From: Streptomyces sp. Je 1-332
GTDB lineage: Bacteria > Actinomycetota > Actinomycetes > Streptomycetales > Streptomycetaceae
Assembly (NCBI RefSeq): GCF_040730185.1
Contig: NZ_CP160402.1
Span: 2,108,001-2,172,000, forward strand
Direction of reading: 5' to 3'
Length of the DNA: 64,000 nt
In this document: positions 53,099 through 61,652 of the stretch, piece after piece
Layout: the number at the start of each line of letters is the position of its first letter
Numbering within the stretch: the first letter of the stretch is position 1
Notes under the pieces: generated by a model
What the model saw: only the letters and a program-made list of their open reading frames with translations
What the model was told of the DNA's origin: nothing
Databases searched by the model: none
Position numbers and translations under genes: made by a program

Positions 53099-53497
53099 TC
53101 ACTGGGTCTGGTTCTCGCCCCGGTAGTACTCGAAGACCCAGCCGAAGAGGCCGATCATCAGGATGGGGGCCGAGAAGTACAGCAGCCACCAGCCGAAGAC
53201 GACACCCATGAAGGCGAGCGCGCCACCGATGCCCAGCGAGAGCGGCTGCCAGCTGTGCGGGCTGAAGAAGCCCACCTCGCCGGCCTCGTCCGCTACGTCG
53301 GCCTCCTTGTTGTCCTGTGCGGCCGCGTCGACACGCCGGGCCGTGAAGGCCAGGTAGTAGCCGATCATGATGCACAGGCCGAAGGCCAGGAACAGCGCGG
53401 TCGTGCCGGCCGGCTCCTTGGACCACCAGCCGTAGACGATCGCCATGACGAGCACGAAGACGCTCAGCCAGATGAACATCTTGCCCTGGATCTTCAC
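53099..53497 (-). CDS. ctaF: Cytochrome c oxidase subunit IV, actinobacterial type
   Basis: The 132-residue membrane protein has four hydrophobic helices in two pairs: [40 protein letters not shown], then a hydrophilic loop and [20 protein letters not shown] with [20 protein letters not shown]. This small subunit is specific to actinobacterial aa3 oxidases (CtaF, Rv2199c in M. tuberculosis) and helps assemble the supercomplex. Start is a GTG overlapping the ctaD stop. It ends the ctaCDF operon, followed by a strong terminator. Confidence 0.95.
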   Translation of the reverse strand: MKIQGKMFIWLSVFVLVMAIVYGWWSKEPAGTTALFLAFGLCIMIGYYLAFTARRVDAAAQDNKEADVADEAGEVGFFSPHSWQPLSLGIGGALAFMGVVFGWWLLYFSAPILMIGLFGWVFEYYRGENQTQ

Positions 53498-55233
53498 TTC
53501 GCGGCCTCCTTGTCGCCGCCGAACAGTGCGGTGTCCTTCTGCCCGGCGTTCTCGAGCTGGTCGAGAGCCGCGATCTCAGGGTGATGCAGGTCGAACGCCG
53601 GGGATTCGGAACGGATCCGCGGCAGCGTGAGGAAGTTGTGCCGCGGCGGCGGGCAGGACGTCGCCCACTCGAGCGAACGGCCGTAGCCCCACGGGTCGTC
53701 GACCTCGATCTTCTTGCCGTACTTGGCGGTCTTCCAGATGTTGTAGAAGAACGGCAGGATCGACAGACCGAGCAGGAACGACGAGATCGTCGAGATCGTG
53801 TTCAGGGCGGTGAAACCGTCGGCAGCGAGGTAGTCCGCGTAACGACGCGGCATGCCCTCGGCGCCCAGCCAGTGCTGCACCAGGAACGTGCCGTGGAAGC
53901 CGATGAACAGCGTCCAGAACGTGATCTTGCCGAGCCGCTCGTCCAGCATCTTGCCGGTGAACTTCGGCCACCAGAAGTGGAAGCCGGAGAACATCGCGAA
54001 GACCACGGTGCCGAAGACGACGTAGTGGAAGTGCGCGACCACGAAGTACGAGTCGGACACGTGGAAGTCCATCGGCGGCGAGGCCAGGATGACGCCGGTC
54101 AGACCACCGAAGGTGAAGGTGATCAGGAAGCCGACGGCCCAGAGCATCGGTGTCTCGAAACTCAGTGAGCCCTTCCACATCGTTCCGATCCAGTTGAAGA
54201 ACTTCACGCCTGTTGGCACGGCGATCAGGAACGTCATGAAGGAGAAGAACGGTAGGAGCACGCCACCTGTGACGTACATGTGGTGCGCCCACACGGTCAC
54301 GGAGAGACCCGCGATGGCGATCGTCGCGCCGATCAGACCCATGTAGCCGAACATCGGCTTACGGGAGAAGACCGGGATGACCTCGGAAATGATTCCGAAG
54401 AACGGCAACGCGATGATGTACACCTCTGGATGGCCGAAGAACCAGAAGAGGTGTTGCCATAGCAGCGCGCCGCCGTTGGACGCGTCGAAGATATGGGCAC
54501 CGAATTTACGGTCCGCCTCCAGGGCGAACAGCGCGGCGGCCAGAACCGGGAAGGCCAGCAGGACCAGGACCGCGGTCAGCAGGACGTTCCACACGAAGAT
54601 CGGCATCCGGAACATCGTCATGCCAGGAGCACGCATGCAGATGATCGTGGTGATGAAGTTGACCGAGCCGAGGATCGTGCCGAAGCCGGAGAAGGCCAGA
54701 CCCATGATCCACATGTCGGCGCCGATGCCCGGCGAACGGACGGCGTCCGACAGCGGGGAGTAGGCGAACCAGCCGAAGTCGGCCGCACCCTGCGGGGTGA
54801 GGAAGCCGCCGACCGCGATGAGCGAGCCGAAGAGGTACAGCCAGTACGCGAACATGTTCAGCCGCGGGAACGCCACGTCGGGCGCGCCGATCTGCAGCGG
54901 CATGATCCAGTTGGCGAATCCGGCGAACAGCGGCGTCGCGAACATCAGCAGCATGATCGTGCCGTGCATCGTGAACGCCTGGTTGAACTGCTCGTTCGAC
55001 ATGAGCTGCGAGCCGGGACGAGCGAGTTCGGCGCGCATGAAGAGCGCCATCACGCCGCCGATGCAGAAGAACGCGAACGACGTGACCAGGTAGAGCGTGC
55101 CGATCGTCTTGTGGTCGGTGGTCGTCAACCACTTGATCACCACGTTGCCCGGCTGCTTGCGCCGTACCGGCAGCTCGTTCTCGTACGAGTCTTCTGCTGC
55201 CGCGGCACCCTGAGGTTCGTTGAGGATGCTCAC
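53494..55233 (-). CDS. ctaD: Cytochrome c oxidase subunit I
   Basis: The 579-residue subunit holds haem a, haem a3 and CuB, where oxygen is reduced to water and protons are pumped. Ligands are visible: [20 protein letters not shown] with the haem a histidine, [20 protein letters not shown] with a CuB histidine and the tyrosine cross-link motif, [16 protein letters not shown] with the CuB histidine pair, and [20 protein letters not shown] with the haem a3 and second haem a histidines. Twelve membrane helices are expected. I chose the GTG giving VSILNEPQG, which overlaps the ctaC stop; the long frame upstream belongs to ctaC antisense or out-of-frame sequence. Length fits family. Confidence 0.97.
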   Translation of the reverse strand: MSILNEPQGAAAAEDSYENELPVRRKQPGNVVIKWLTTTDHKTIGTLYLVTSFAFFCIGGVMALFMRAELARPGSQLMSNEQFNQAFTMHGTIMLLMFATPLFAGFANWIMPLQIGAPDVAFPRLNMFAYWLYLFGSLIAVGGFLTPQGAADFGWFAYSPLSDAVRSPGIGADMWIMGLAFSGFGTILGSVNFITTIICMRAPGMTMFRMPIFVWNVLLTAVLVLLAFPVLAAALFALEADRKFGAHIFDASNGGALLWQHLFWFFGHPEVYIIALPFFGIISEVIPVFSRKPMFGYMGLIGATIAIAGLSVTVWAHHMYVTGGVLLPFFSFMTFLIAVPTGVKFFNWIGTMWKGSLSFETPMLWAVGFLITFTFGGLTGVILASPPMDFHVSDSYFVVAHFHYVVFGTVVFAMFSGFHFWWPKFTGKMLDERLGKITFWTLFIGFHGTFLVQHWLGAEGMPRRYADYLAADGFTALNTISTISSFLLGLSILPFFYNIWKTAKYGKKIEVDDPWGYGRSLEWATSCPPPRHNFLTLPRIRSESPAFDLHHPEIAALDQLENAGQKDTALFGGDKEAAK

Positions 55234-56192
55234 AGGTTGTTCGTCTCCCGGTTCTTCTCGTGCTTCGTCTGCTCGATGCCGGCCGGGATGTAACCGGTCT
55301 GGTTCTTCTTCGCCAGGTCCTCGAGGTGCTTCTGGTAGCGCTCGGGGGAAACGACCTTGACGTTGAAGAGCATCCGGGAGTGGTCGACACCGCAGAGCTC
55401 GGCGCACTTGCCCATGAAGGTGCCCTCCTTGTTCGGAGTCACCTCGAAGGCGTTCGTGTGGCCCGGGATGACGTCCTGCTTCATGAGGAACGGCACCACC
55501 CAGAAGGAGTGGATGACGTCACGCGAAGTCAGTACGAACCGGACCTTCTCGCCCTTGGGGAGCCAGAGGGTCGGACCGGGGTTGCCGTTCTGCGGGTTCC
55601 GCTGGCCGGGGGTACCGACGTCGTAGACGCCGCCGGCGTTGGACGGGAAGCCCTTCCGGAACTTGTCCGGGATGGCCTCCAGTTCCTTGGCCGTCTTCGC
55701 GTCACCCTTGTTGGAGCCCGGCACGTCCTCGATGTAGTTGAAGCCCCAGCTCCACTGGTAGCCGACCACGTTGACCGTGTGAGTCGGCTTCTTGTCCAGG
55801 TGGAGGAGCTTCGTCTCATCGCGTGCCGTGAAGTAGAAGAGCACGGAGACGATGATGAGAGGCACCACCGTGTAGAGCGCCTCGATGGGCATGTTGTAAC
55901 GCGTCTGCGGAGGTACCTCCACCTTGGTGCGGCTGCGCCGGTGGAAGATCACACTCCACAGGATCAGACCCCAGACCAGCACGCCCGTGGCGAGCGCTGC
56001 CGCCCACGAGCCCTGCCAGAGGGAGAGGATCCGGGGAGCCTCTTCCGTTACGGGGGTGGGCATACCAAGGCGGGGAAAGTCCTTGTATGTGCAACCGGTA
56101 GCGGTTGCCAAGATCAGGCCCGCAGTCAGCACCTGCGGCAGCTTCCGCCGCATCGGGCGCCGCGACGAGCGGTCGGAGCCGTTGGGACTCAC
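55230..56192 (-). CDS. ctaC: Cytochrome c oxidase subunit II
   Basis: The 320-residue subunit has a lipoprotein-type signal ([20 protein letters not shown]), two membrane helices ([40 protein letters not shown]) and an exposed cupredoxin domain with a complete CuA site: [20 protein letters not shown] gives one histidine and [17 protein letters not shown] the two cysteines, histidine and methionine. An actinobacterial insertion ([20 protein letters not shown]) lies before the site. CuA takes electrons from QcrC. Start is a GTG with GAAGG upstream. First gene of ctaCDF; the promoter must lie in the 332-bp spacer shared with the desulfurase fusion gene. Confidence 0.96.
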   Translation of the reverse strand: MSPNGSDRSSRRPMRRKLPQVLTAGLILATATGCTYKDFPRLGMPTPVTEEAPRILSLWQGSWAAALATGVLVWGLILWSVIFHRRSRTKVEVPPQTRYNMPIEALYTVVPLIIVSVLFYFTARDETKLLHLDKKPTHTVNVVGYQWSWGFNYIEDVPGSNKGDAKTAKELEAIPDKFRKGFPSNAGGVYDVGTPGQRNPQNGNPGPTLWLPKGEKVRFVLTSRDVIHSFWVVPFLMKQDVIPGHTNAFEVTPNKEGTFMGKCAELCGVDHSRMLFNVKVVSPERYQKHLEDLAKKNQTGYIPAGIEQTKHEKNRETNNL

Positions 56193-56273
56193 GTAGCGCC
56201 TTCCCGAGAGTCTCGGCCCGCGCGGTCGGGTGCGGCCTTCTCGGTCGTCGGTCGCCGCCCTGCGGCGGGCAGG

Positions 56274-56300
56274 GGTTTGGATGTTTATGCGGGCCAAACC
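56274..56300. promoter_or_regulatory. Inverted repeat in the 332-bp ctaC/desulfurase spacer
   Basis: GGTTTGG (56274-56280) and CCAAACC (56294-56300) flank an A/T-rich 13-base centre ATGTTTATGCGGG, about 80 bases upstream of ctaC. It is the A/T-richest spot in the spacer and may be a regulator site at the ctaC promoter. The spacer also holds a small CGCCGC-CCT-GCGGCG hairpin (56253-56267) and the decayed palindrome at 56453; I see no gene in it. Confidence 0.5.
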
Positions 56301-56452
56301 TTACTGGACGCTATTTGGGGTCGCGCGGGGAGGGTGCCTAACGCGCCGCGGGTCACTCCGAAGGGGGGGACCCCCTGCCGTTCACCCCTTTCTGACGGTG
56401 GGTCGGGCGCCCACCGGGCCGCGGAACCGCCTCGTCCGCGACTGCGGGGCCT

Positions 56453-56506
56453 TCGTGGCTTGTCGCGCAGTTCCCCGCGCCCCCTTACGGGCGCTCCCCG
56501 CGGCGC
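56453..56506. repeat. Decayed, inverted copy of the intergenic palindrome
   Basis: It shares TGTCGCGCAGTTCCCCGCGC and the flank TCGTGGCTTG with the reverse complement of the element at 29584-29640. Here the right arm has mutated, so the stem is broken. It lies 20 bases before the desulfurase start. Confidence 0.8.
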
Positions 56507-56524
56507 ACGCTTTAGCGTTGCCGT

Positions 56525-57904
56525 GTGTCCTACTTCGATGCCGCTTCCTCCGCTCCCCTGCACCCCGTGGCCCGGCAGGCTCTGCAGGCCTCGCTCGACG
56601 AGGGGTGGGCCGATCCCGGTCGGCTCTATCGCGAGGGGCGGCGGGCCAGGCTGCTGCTCGATGCCGCTCGGGAGGCCGCCGCCGACGCGGTGGGCTGCCG
56701 CCCGGACGAGCTGTTCTTCACCTCTTCGGGTACGCAGGCCGTGCATTCCGGAATTGCCGGGGCGCTCGCGGGGCGTCGGCGTGTCGGGCGGCATCTGGTG
56801 GTGTCGGCGGTCGAACACTCTTCGGTGCTCCATGCGGCGGCGTCCCTCGAAGCCGACGGGGGCGCGGTGACGGAGATCCCGGTGGAGCGGTCCGGCGCGG
56901 TGTCCACGGCCGCGTTCGCCGCGGCTCTGCGCTCCGACACCGCCCTCGCCTGCCTGCAGTCCGCCAACCACGAGGTGGGCACCGAGCAGCCGGTGGCCGA
57001 TGTCGCCTCGGCGTGTCGCGCCGCCGGGGTGCCGCTCCTGGTGGACGCGGCCCAGTCCCTTCCGTGGGGCCGGGTGGGCGGGGACTGGTCGCTGCTCGCC
57101 GCGAGTGCCCACAAGTGGGGCGGGCCCCCGGGCGTGGGCCTGCTCGTCGTGCGCAAGGGGGTGCGGTTCGCCGCGCAAGGACCCGCCGACGAGCGGGAGT
57201 CGGGGCGTGCACCCGGCTTCGAGAACGTTCCGGCCGTGGTCGCCGCGGCGGCCTCACTCCGTGCCGTGCAGGCCGAGGCCGCCGATGAGGGCGCCCGGCT
57301 GCGGGAGTTGACGCAGCGGATCAGGGCGCGGGTGCCGGGTGTCGTGCCCGACGTGGAGGTGGTGGGCGATCCGGAGCTGCGCCTCCCCCACCTGGTGACC
57401 TTCTCGTGTCTCTATGTCGACGGAGAGACAGTGCTGCACGAGCTGGACCGGGCAGGCTTCTCGGTCTCCTCCGGCTCGTCCTGCACCAGCTCGACACTGA
57501 CCCCGAGCCATGTCCTGAAGGCGATGGGCGTACTGAGCGAGGGCAACGTCCGGGTGTCACTCCCACGGGGGACCCAGGAGACGGACGTCGAGCGTTTCCT
57601 GGAGGTGCTGCCGGGGGTGGTGGCCGGCGTACGCGAGCATCTGGGCGCCCCGGTGGCTCCGGCTTCGCGCACGGAAGCGGCTTCCGTCGTCGTGGACGCG
57701 CTCGGCAAGCGCTGCCCGCTGCCGGTCATCGAACTCGCGAAGGTGATCGGGGACGTGCCGGTGGGCGGCACGGTGACGGTCCTCGCCGACGACGAGGCCG
57801 CGCGGCTCGACATCCCCGCGTGGTGCGAGATGCGGGGCCAGGAGTACGTGGGCGAGGAGCCGGCGGACCACGGCTCTGCCTATGTGGTCCGCCGGAGCTC
57901 CTGA
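56525..57904 (+). CDS. Cysteine desulfurase fused to a TusA/SirA sulfur carrier
   Basis: The 459-residue fusion has an N-terminal PLP cysteine desulfurase domain: MSYFDAASSAPLHPVARQAL, FFTSSGTQAVHSGIAGAL, VSAVEHSSVLHAAASLE, SANHEVGTEQPVADVASACR, PLLVDAAQSLPWGRVGGDW, with the PLP lysine near residue 197 (SAHKWGGPPGVGLLV) and the active cysteine near 320 (SVSSGSSCTSSTLTPSHVLK). After a linker near residue 378 a TusA-like domain follows with its cysteine near 397 (DALGKRCPLPVIELAKVIGD). Sulfur could pass from one domain to the other within one chain, for tRNA thiolation, thiamine or molybdopterin synthesis. Start is a GTG. Abuts the convergent kinase gene with no gap. Confidence 0.92.
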   Translation: MSYFDAASSAPLHPVARQALQASLDEGWADPGRLYREGRRARLLLDAAREAAADAVGCRPDELFFTSSGTQAVHSGIAGALAGRRRVGRHLVVSAVEHSSVLHAAASLEADGGAVTEIPVERSGAVSTAAFAAALRSDTALACLQSANHEVGTEQPVADVASACRAAGVPLLVDAAQSLPWGRVGGDWSLLAASAHKWGGPPGVGLLVVRKGVRFAAQGPADERESGRAPGFENVPAVVAAAASLRAVQAEAADEGARLRELTQRIRARVPGVVPDVEVVGDPELRLPHLVTFSCLYVDGETVLHELDRAGFSVSSGSSCTSSTLTPSHVLKAMGVLSEGNVRVSLPRGTQETDVERFLEVLPGVVAGVREHLGAPVAPASRTEAASVVVDALGKRCPLPVIELAKVIGDVPVGGTVTVLADDEAARLDIPAWCEMRGQEYVGEEPADHGSAYVVRRSS

Positions 57905-58879
57905 CTAGGCCAGGCGCACCTGGACCTCGGACGCCGCCTCATGGCCGTACGCCTTGGTGAAGCGGTCCATGAAGTCGCTGCGGTGCAGCTCGTACTCCTG
58001 GGTGCCGACGTTCTCGATGACCAGGGTGGCGAGCATGCAGCCGAGCTGCGCCGAGCGCTCCAGGGAGACGCCCCAGGACAGGCCCGAGAGGAAGCCCGCG
58101 CGGAAGGCGTCACCGACACCGGTCGGCTCGATCTTCGCCTTCTCCTCGGGGACGCCCACCTCGATCGGGTCCTGGCCCTGGGACTCGATGCGCACGCCGC
58201 GCGGGCCGAGGGTCGTCACGCGGTGGCCGACCTTCGAGAGGATCTCGGCGTCGGTCCAGCCGGTCTTGGACTCGATGAGCCCCTTCTCGTACTCGTTCGA
58301 GAAGAGGTACGTGGCGCCGGCGAGGAGGGTACGGATCTCCTCGCCGTCCATGCGCGCGATCTGCTGGGAGAAGTCGGCGGCGAAGGGGATCTCGCGCGAG
58401 CGGCACTCCTCGGTGTGGCGCATCATCGCCTCGGGGTCGTCCGCACCGATGAGGACCAGGTCGAGGCCGCCCACGCGGTCGGCCACGTTCTTCAGTTCGA
58501 TGAGCCGGGCCTCGCTCATCGCGCCGGTGTAGAAGGAGCCGATCTGGTTGTGGTCGGCGTCCGTGGTGCACACGAAGCGGGCCGTGTGGAGCGTCTCGGA
58601 GATGCGGACCGATGCCGTGTCCACGCCGTGCCGGTCCAGCCAGGCGCGGTACTCGCCGAAGTCCGAGCCGGCCGCGCCGACCAGGATCGGCTTGGTGCCG
58701 AGCTGGCCCATGCCGTAGCTGATGTTGGCGGCGACGCCTCCCCTGCGTACGTCTAGGGCGTCGACCAGGAAAGACAGAGAAACCGTGTGCAGCTGATCCG
58801 CGACCAGTTGGTCGGCGAAGCGGCCGGGGAAGGTCATCAGGTGGTCGGTGGCGATGGAGCCGGTGACTGCGATACGCAC
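57905..58879 (-). CDS. PfkB-family carbohydrate/adenosine kinase (AdoK-like)
   Basis: The 324-residue kinase has the ribokinase-family signatures: RIAVTGSIATDHLMTFPGRF, VRRGGVAANISYGMGQLG (PfkB signature 1 with the glycine pair), ARFVCTTDADHNQIGSFYTG, ADFSQQIARMDGEEI, VTTLGPRGVRIESQG and the C-terminal PTGVGDAFRAGFLSGLSWGV, where the catalytic aspartate lies in GVGDAFRAGF. The wording resembles M. tuberculosis AdoK (Rv2202c), an adenosine kinase that is also in this neighbourhood, but ribokinase or another sugar kinase activity cannot be excluded. Start GTG has AGGAG nine bases upstream. It is convergent with the desulfurase fusion gene and divergent from the small gene at 59014. Confidence 0.9.
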   Translation of the reverse strand: MRIAVTGSIATDHLMTFPGRFADQLVADQLHTVSLSFLVDALDVRRGGVAANISYGMGQLGTKPILVGAAGSDFGEYRAWLDRHGVDTASVRISETLHTARFVCTTDADHNQIGSFYTGAMSEARLIELKNVADRVGGLDLVLIGADDPEAMMRHTEECRSREIPFAADFSQQIARMDGEEIRTLLAGATYLFSNEYEKGLIESKTGWTDAEILSKVGHRVTTLGPRGVRIESQGQDPIEVGVPEEKAKIEPTGVGDAFRAGFLSGLSWGVSLERSAQLGCMLATLVIENVGTQEYELHRSDFMDRFTKAYGHEAASEVQVRLA

Positions 58880-59013
58880 GACGGCATGCTCCTGTGGAGG
58901 AGAGGCGGGGGTTGACACTTCACGCTACCGGGTCGGTGCACCCCCGCTGAAGAGGCCAAACTACCCGTTAGTAGGTCTTTTTTCGCGAGGTGTGCGATGC
59001 GTACGGTGCGGTT

Positions 59014-59232
59014 ATGGCCGTTATCTCGAAGCATGTCGTCACCGCGCGTCCCGTCGAGCTGCCCTCCGAGACCCTGGAGACATTGCGCGGCGACTGCGCC
59101 CGCATGGCCCCGCACTGGGCGACCCCCGCGGCCGCCGCGACCGCCCCGGTGTCGCCCGCGCTGATCCATGGGATCGATGTCCCGCCCGCCTCCGCCCGCC
59201 TGATCGACGGCATGTCCGAGTACGGCGACTGA
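59014..59232 (+). CDS. Small conserved Streptomyces protein
   Basis: The 72-residue protein starts MAVISKHVVTARPVELPSET and continues with a helix (LETLRGDCARMAPHW), an Ala/Thr/Pro stretch, and LIHGIDVPPASARLIDGMSE. It has one cysteine, no signal peptide and no membrane helix. A TACGGT hexamer about 15 bases before the ATG resembles a -10 and suggests a short leader or leaderless transcript. I do not recognise a family. It precedes the exported-domain protein gene by 166 bases; the gap shows only a short hairpin (CCCCGTAAAGGGG) and no other feature. Confidence 0.62.
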   Translation: MAVISKHVVTARPVELPSETLETLRGDCARMAPHWATPAAAATAPVSPALIHGIDVPPASARLIDGMSEYGD

Positions 59233-59398
59233 GGCGAGGGCCGGTCCACGACCGGCGCAGGGGCAACGGCGCGCGCCGAGGGAACCGCGCGCTCCCCCGC
59301 TGCGTCCCACCGCTGTCCCCCGTAAAGGGGAGACGGCGTACGAACGAGGCCCGCACACGGGTCTCCAGGGACAGCAGTGCAGTCGAAGGAGCGATGCG

Positions 59399-60922
59399 GT
59401 GAGCACCGAGCGATCCGTTCATGACGCGGCCGAGCAGCCCCGGCGGCGTTCTCGCCTTGCCGTCGCGTCGGTGGCGGCCACGGTGCTGCTCGTCGGTGGC
59501 GGCGGCGCCTACTTCGCCGCGACCGCGTCAGGCGGCAGCGACGGCAACGGCAGTTCCCCGGCCGGCGACGGCGGCACACCGCCGCCCCTCGCCCTGGACG
59601 GCCACACGGACGGCGACCGGCAGGAAGGCGGCACCGGCGACACCGGCGGCATCGCCCCGGGAGAGCCCGACCCGAACGGCGCCGCCTACCGCGCCGAGGG
59701 CAAGCTGCCCGGCGGCCCCGGCTCGGCGGCCGTGTACCACGCGCGCGGCACGGTCAGCCAGGACCAGGTCGCCGCGCTGGCCAAGGCCCTGGGCATCGAG
59801 GGCAAGCCCACCTCGAAGGACGGCGCCTGGAAGATCGGCCCCACCAAGGACGGTTCGGGGCCTTCGCTCCAGGTGGGCAAGGAGGCGCCGGGCACCTGGA
59901 CGTTCACGCGGTATGCCTCTGGCGGCAGCGACAACTGCCAGAAGGGCAAGCCCTGTTCGGATGCGTCGGGTTCGTCCACCGCGCCGAACGGCGAGGGTGA
60001 CGCGGTCGGCGAGAGCGCGGCGAAGAAGGCCGCGGCTCCCGTCCTGAAGGCCGTGGGCCAGGACGACGCGAAGCTGGACGCGGGTCAACTCCTGGGCGGC
60101 GTACGAGTGGTGAACGCCGACCCGAAGGTGGGCGGGCTCCCGACGTACGGCTGGTCGACCGGCATCCAGGTCGGCGCGGACGGCCAAGTGGTCGGCGGAA
60201 GCGGCCAGTTGAAGGCGCCGGAGAAGGGCGCAACGTACCCGGTGATCAGTGCGGGGAAGACCCTGGAGCAGCTCAACAAGTCGGGCGGCGGTGACGGCCG
60301 CGTCGGCATCGGCGGCTGCGCGTCGGCGGTGCCGCACGCGAAGGGTGACACGGCTGACGGCTCCGACGGCGGCGGCCCCGCGGTCGAGGAGGGGACGAAG
60401 GCGCCGTGCGAGGAGCCGTCATCCGCGCCTCCGAAGCCGCAGCCGATCACGGTGAAGGACGCGACGTTCGGGCTCGCGGTGCACTTCGTGGACGGTCGCC
60501 AGACACTCGTGCCCGCCTGGCTGTTCGATGTACGGCCGCAGGGCGCGAAGGACAGCTTCACGGTGACGCATCCGGCCGTGGCGCCGAAGTTCCTCACCTC
60601 GCCGAGCACGCCGTCGCCCACCGCGAAGCCCACCGAGAAGCCGGGCCCGGGCAAGCAGAAGTCGGCCACGCGCGTCGAGTCCTACCGCGCGGACGGCAAG
60701 TCCCTGACGGTGCACTTCTGGGGCGGCGTCTGCAGCGACTACTCGGCGTCGGCCGACGAGAGCAAGGACAGCGTGCGCGTGAAGGTGACCGAGACCCACA
60801 AGAAGGGCGAGGTCTGCGTGAGCATGGCCAAGGAGTTCACCAAGACCGTGACCCTCGACGAGCCGCTCGGCGACCGCAAGGTCGTGGACGCGAAGGGCGG
60901 CGGGACGGTGCCGCGGAATTAG
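59399..60922 (+). CDS. Membrane-anchored exported protein of unknown function
   Basis: The 507-residue protein has a short basic cytosolic start, one membrane helix (LAVASVAATVLLVGGGGAYF, about residues 20-40) and a large extracytoplasmic domain. The first 60 exported residues are Gly/Ser/Pro/Asp-rich and flexible. Two repeat-like blocks share AAYRAEGKLPGGPGSAAVYH-type beta wording. Four to five cysteines (NCQKGKPCSD, GGCASAV, APCEEP, GVCSDYSAS, GEVCVSMAK) may form disulfides. Start GTG has AAGGAG seven bases upstream. No catalytic motif is visible. Similar proteins I recall are annotated only as putative membrane proteins in Streptomyces. Confidence 0.85.
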   Translation: MSTERSVHDAAEQPRRRSRLAVASVAATVLLVGGGGAYFAATASGGSDGNGSSPAGDGGTPPPLALDGHTDGDRQEGGTGDTGGIAPGEPDPNGAAYRAEGKLPGGPGSAAVYHARGTVSQDQVAALAKALGIEGKPTSKDGAWKIGPTKDGSGPSLQVGKEAPGTWTFTRYASGGSDNCQKGKPCSDASGSSTAPNGEGDAVGESAAKKAAAPVLKAVGQDDAKLDAGQLLGGVRVVNADPKVGGLPTYGWSTGIQVGADGQVVGGSGQLKAPEKGATYPVISAGKTLEQLNKSGGGDGRVGIGGCASAVPHAKGDTADGSDGGGPAVEEGTKAPCEEPSSAPPKPQPITVKDATFGLAVHFVDGRQTLVPAWLFDVRPQGAKDSFTVTHPAVAPKFLTSPSTPSPTAKPTEKPGPGKQKSATRVESYRADGKSLTVHFWGGVCSDYSASADESKDSVRVKVTETHKKGEVCVSMAKEFTKTVTLDEPLGDRKVVDAKGGGTVPRN

Positions 60923-60939
60923 CCCTCCCCCGGCTGACA

Positions 60940-60983
60940 CGAAGGCGGCGGCCCCCGAAGTGCTTCGGGGGCCGCCGCCTTCG
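60940..60983. terminator. Very strong bidirectional terminator
   Basis: A 21-bp perfect stem (CGAAGGCGGCGGCCCCCGAAG and its complement) around TG lies between the convergent membrane protein and A-type carrier genes. It starts 18 bases after the first stop. Confidence 0.92.
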
Positions 60984-61010
60984 TACGTACAGCCTGAGCT
61001 GCGTGCAGGC

Positions 61011-61367
61011 TTAGCTGAACGAGTCGCCGCAGGCGCAGGAGCCCGTGGCGTTCGGGTTGTCGATCGTGAAGCCCTGCTTCTCGATGGTGTCGACGAAGTC
61101 GATGGAGGCGCCGCCCAGGTACGGAGCGCTCATCCGGTCGGTGACGACCTTCACGCCGTCGAAGTCCTTGACCACGTCGCCGTCAAGCGAGCGCTCGTCG
61201 AAGAACAGCTGGTAGCGAAGGCCCGAGCAGCCGCCGGGCTGAACGGCGACGCGCAGCGCCAGGTCATCCCGGCCCTCCTGCTCAAGAAGGCCCTTGACCT
61301 TGGCCGCGGCGGCGTCGGACAGGAGGATGCCGTCGCTCACGGTGGTGGTCTCGTCCGATACGGACAT
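61011..61367 (-). CDS. A-type iron-sulfur carrier protein (HesB/IscA/ErpA family)
   Basis: The 118-residue protein carries iron-sulfur clusters to target enzymes. The three conserved cysteines are present: VQPGGCSGLRYQLF and the C-terminal GSCACGDSFS. DGILLSDAAAAKVKGLLEQE opens the fold. MSVSDETTT is chosen as start because GGGAGAG precedes it; 44 more in-frame codons upstream look non-coding. It is divergent from nadA, whose product needs a [4Fe-4S] cluster, which hints at a functional link. Rv2204c is the mycobacterial counterpart. Confidence 0.93.
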   Translation of the reverse strand: MSVSDETTTVSDGILLSDAAAAKVKGLLEQEGRDDLALRVAVQPGGCSGLRYQLFFDERSLDGDVVKDFDGVKVVTDRMSAPYLGGASIDFVDTIEKQGFTIDNPNATGSCACGDSFS

Positions 61368-61569
61368 CTGCTTCTCTCCCGGGTTGTACGGAGACTGCTT
61401 GCCGACGGTTGCAACCGACGGGGCCGCTGATTCATTCCGGGCCGAGTGCTCTGTCTCTCGGCCTTCTTTCGGCTGTCTTGCGACTGTCTTCCCCTTCATG
61501 CTCGCACATGCCGTCGCCGGGGGCAGCGGCCCGTCGGAGGCGAACGCGTCACATCGACACTATGGCCAT

Positions 61570-61616
61570 CGTCAAACTGACGTGAAGCGGTTATGATAGA
61601 TAACGTCAATTAGACG
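61570..61616 (+). promoter_or_regulatory. Promoter and paired palindromes upstream of nadA
   Basis: CGTCA-AAC-TGACG (61570-61582) and CGTC-AATTA-GACG (61604-61616) flank a TATGAT hexamer (61592-61597), a good -10, with TCGTCA 17 bases upstream as a weak -35. The two palindromes begin 34 bases apart, on about the same helix face. The rest of the 285-bp divergent spacer (61368-61652) shows nothing clear. The arrangement suggests repression by an NAD-responsive regulator (inference). Confidence 0.5.
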
Positions 61617-61652
61617 AAAAGGCTCGTCTGCAGAACAGAAAGGGTGCGTGTC

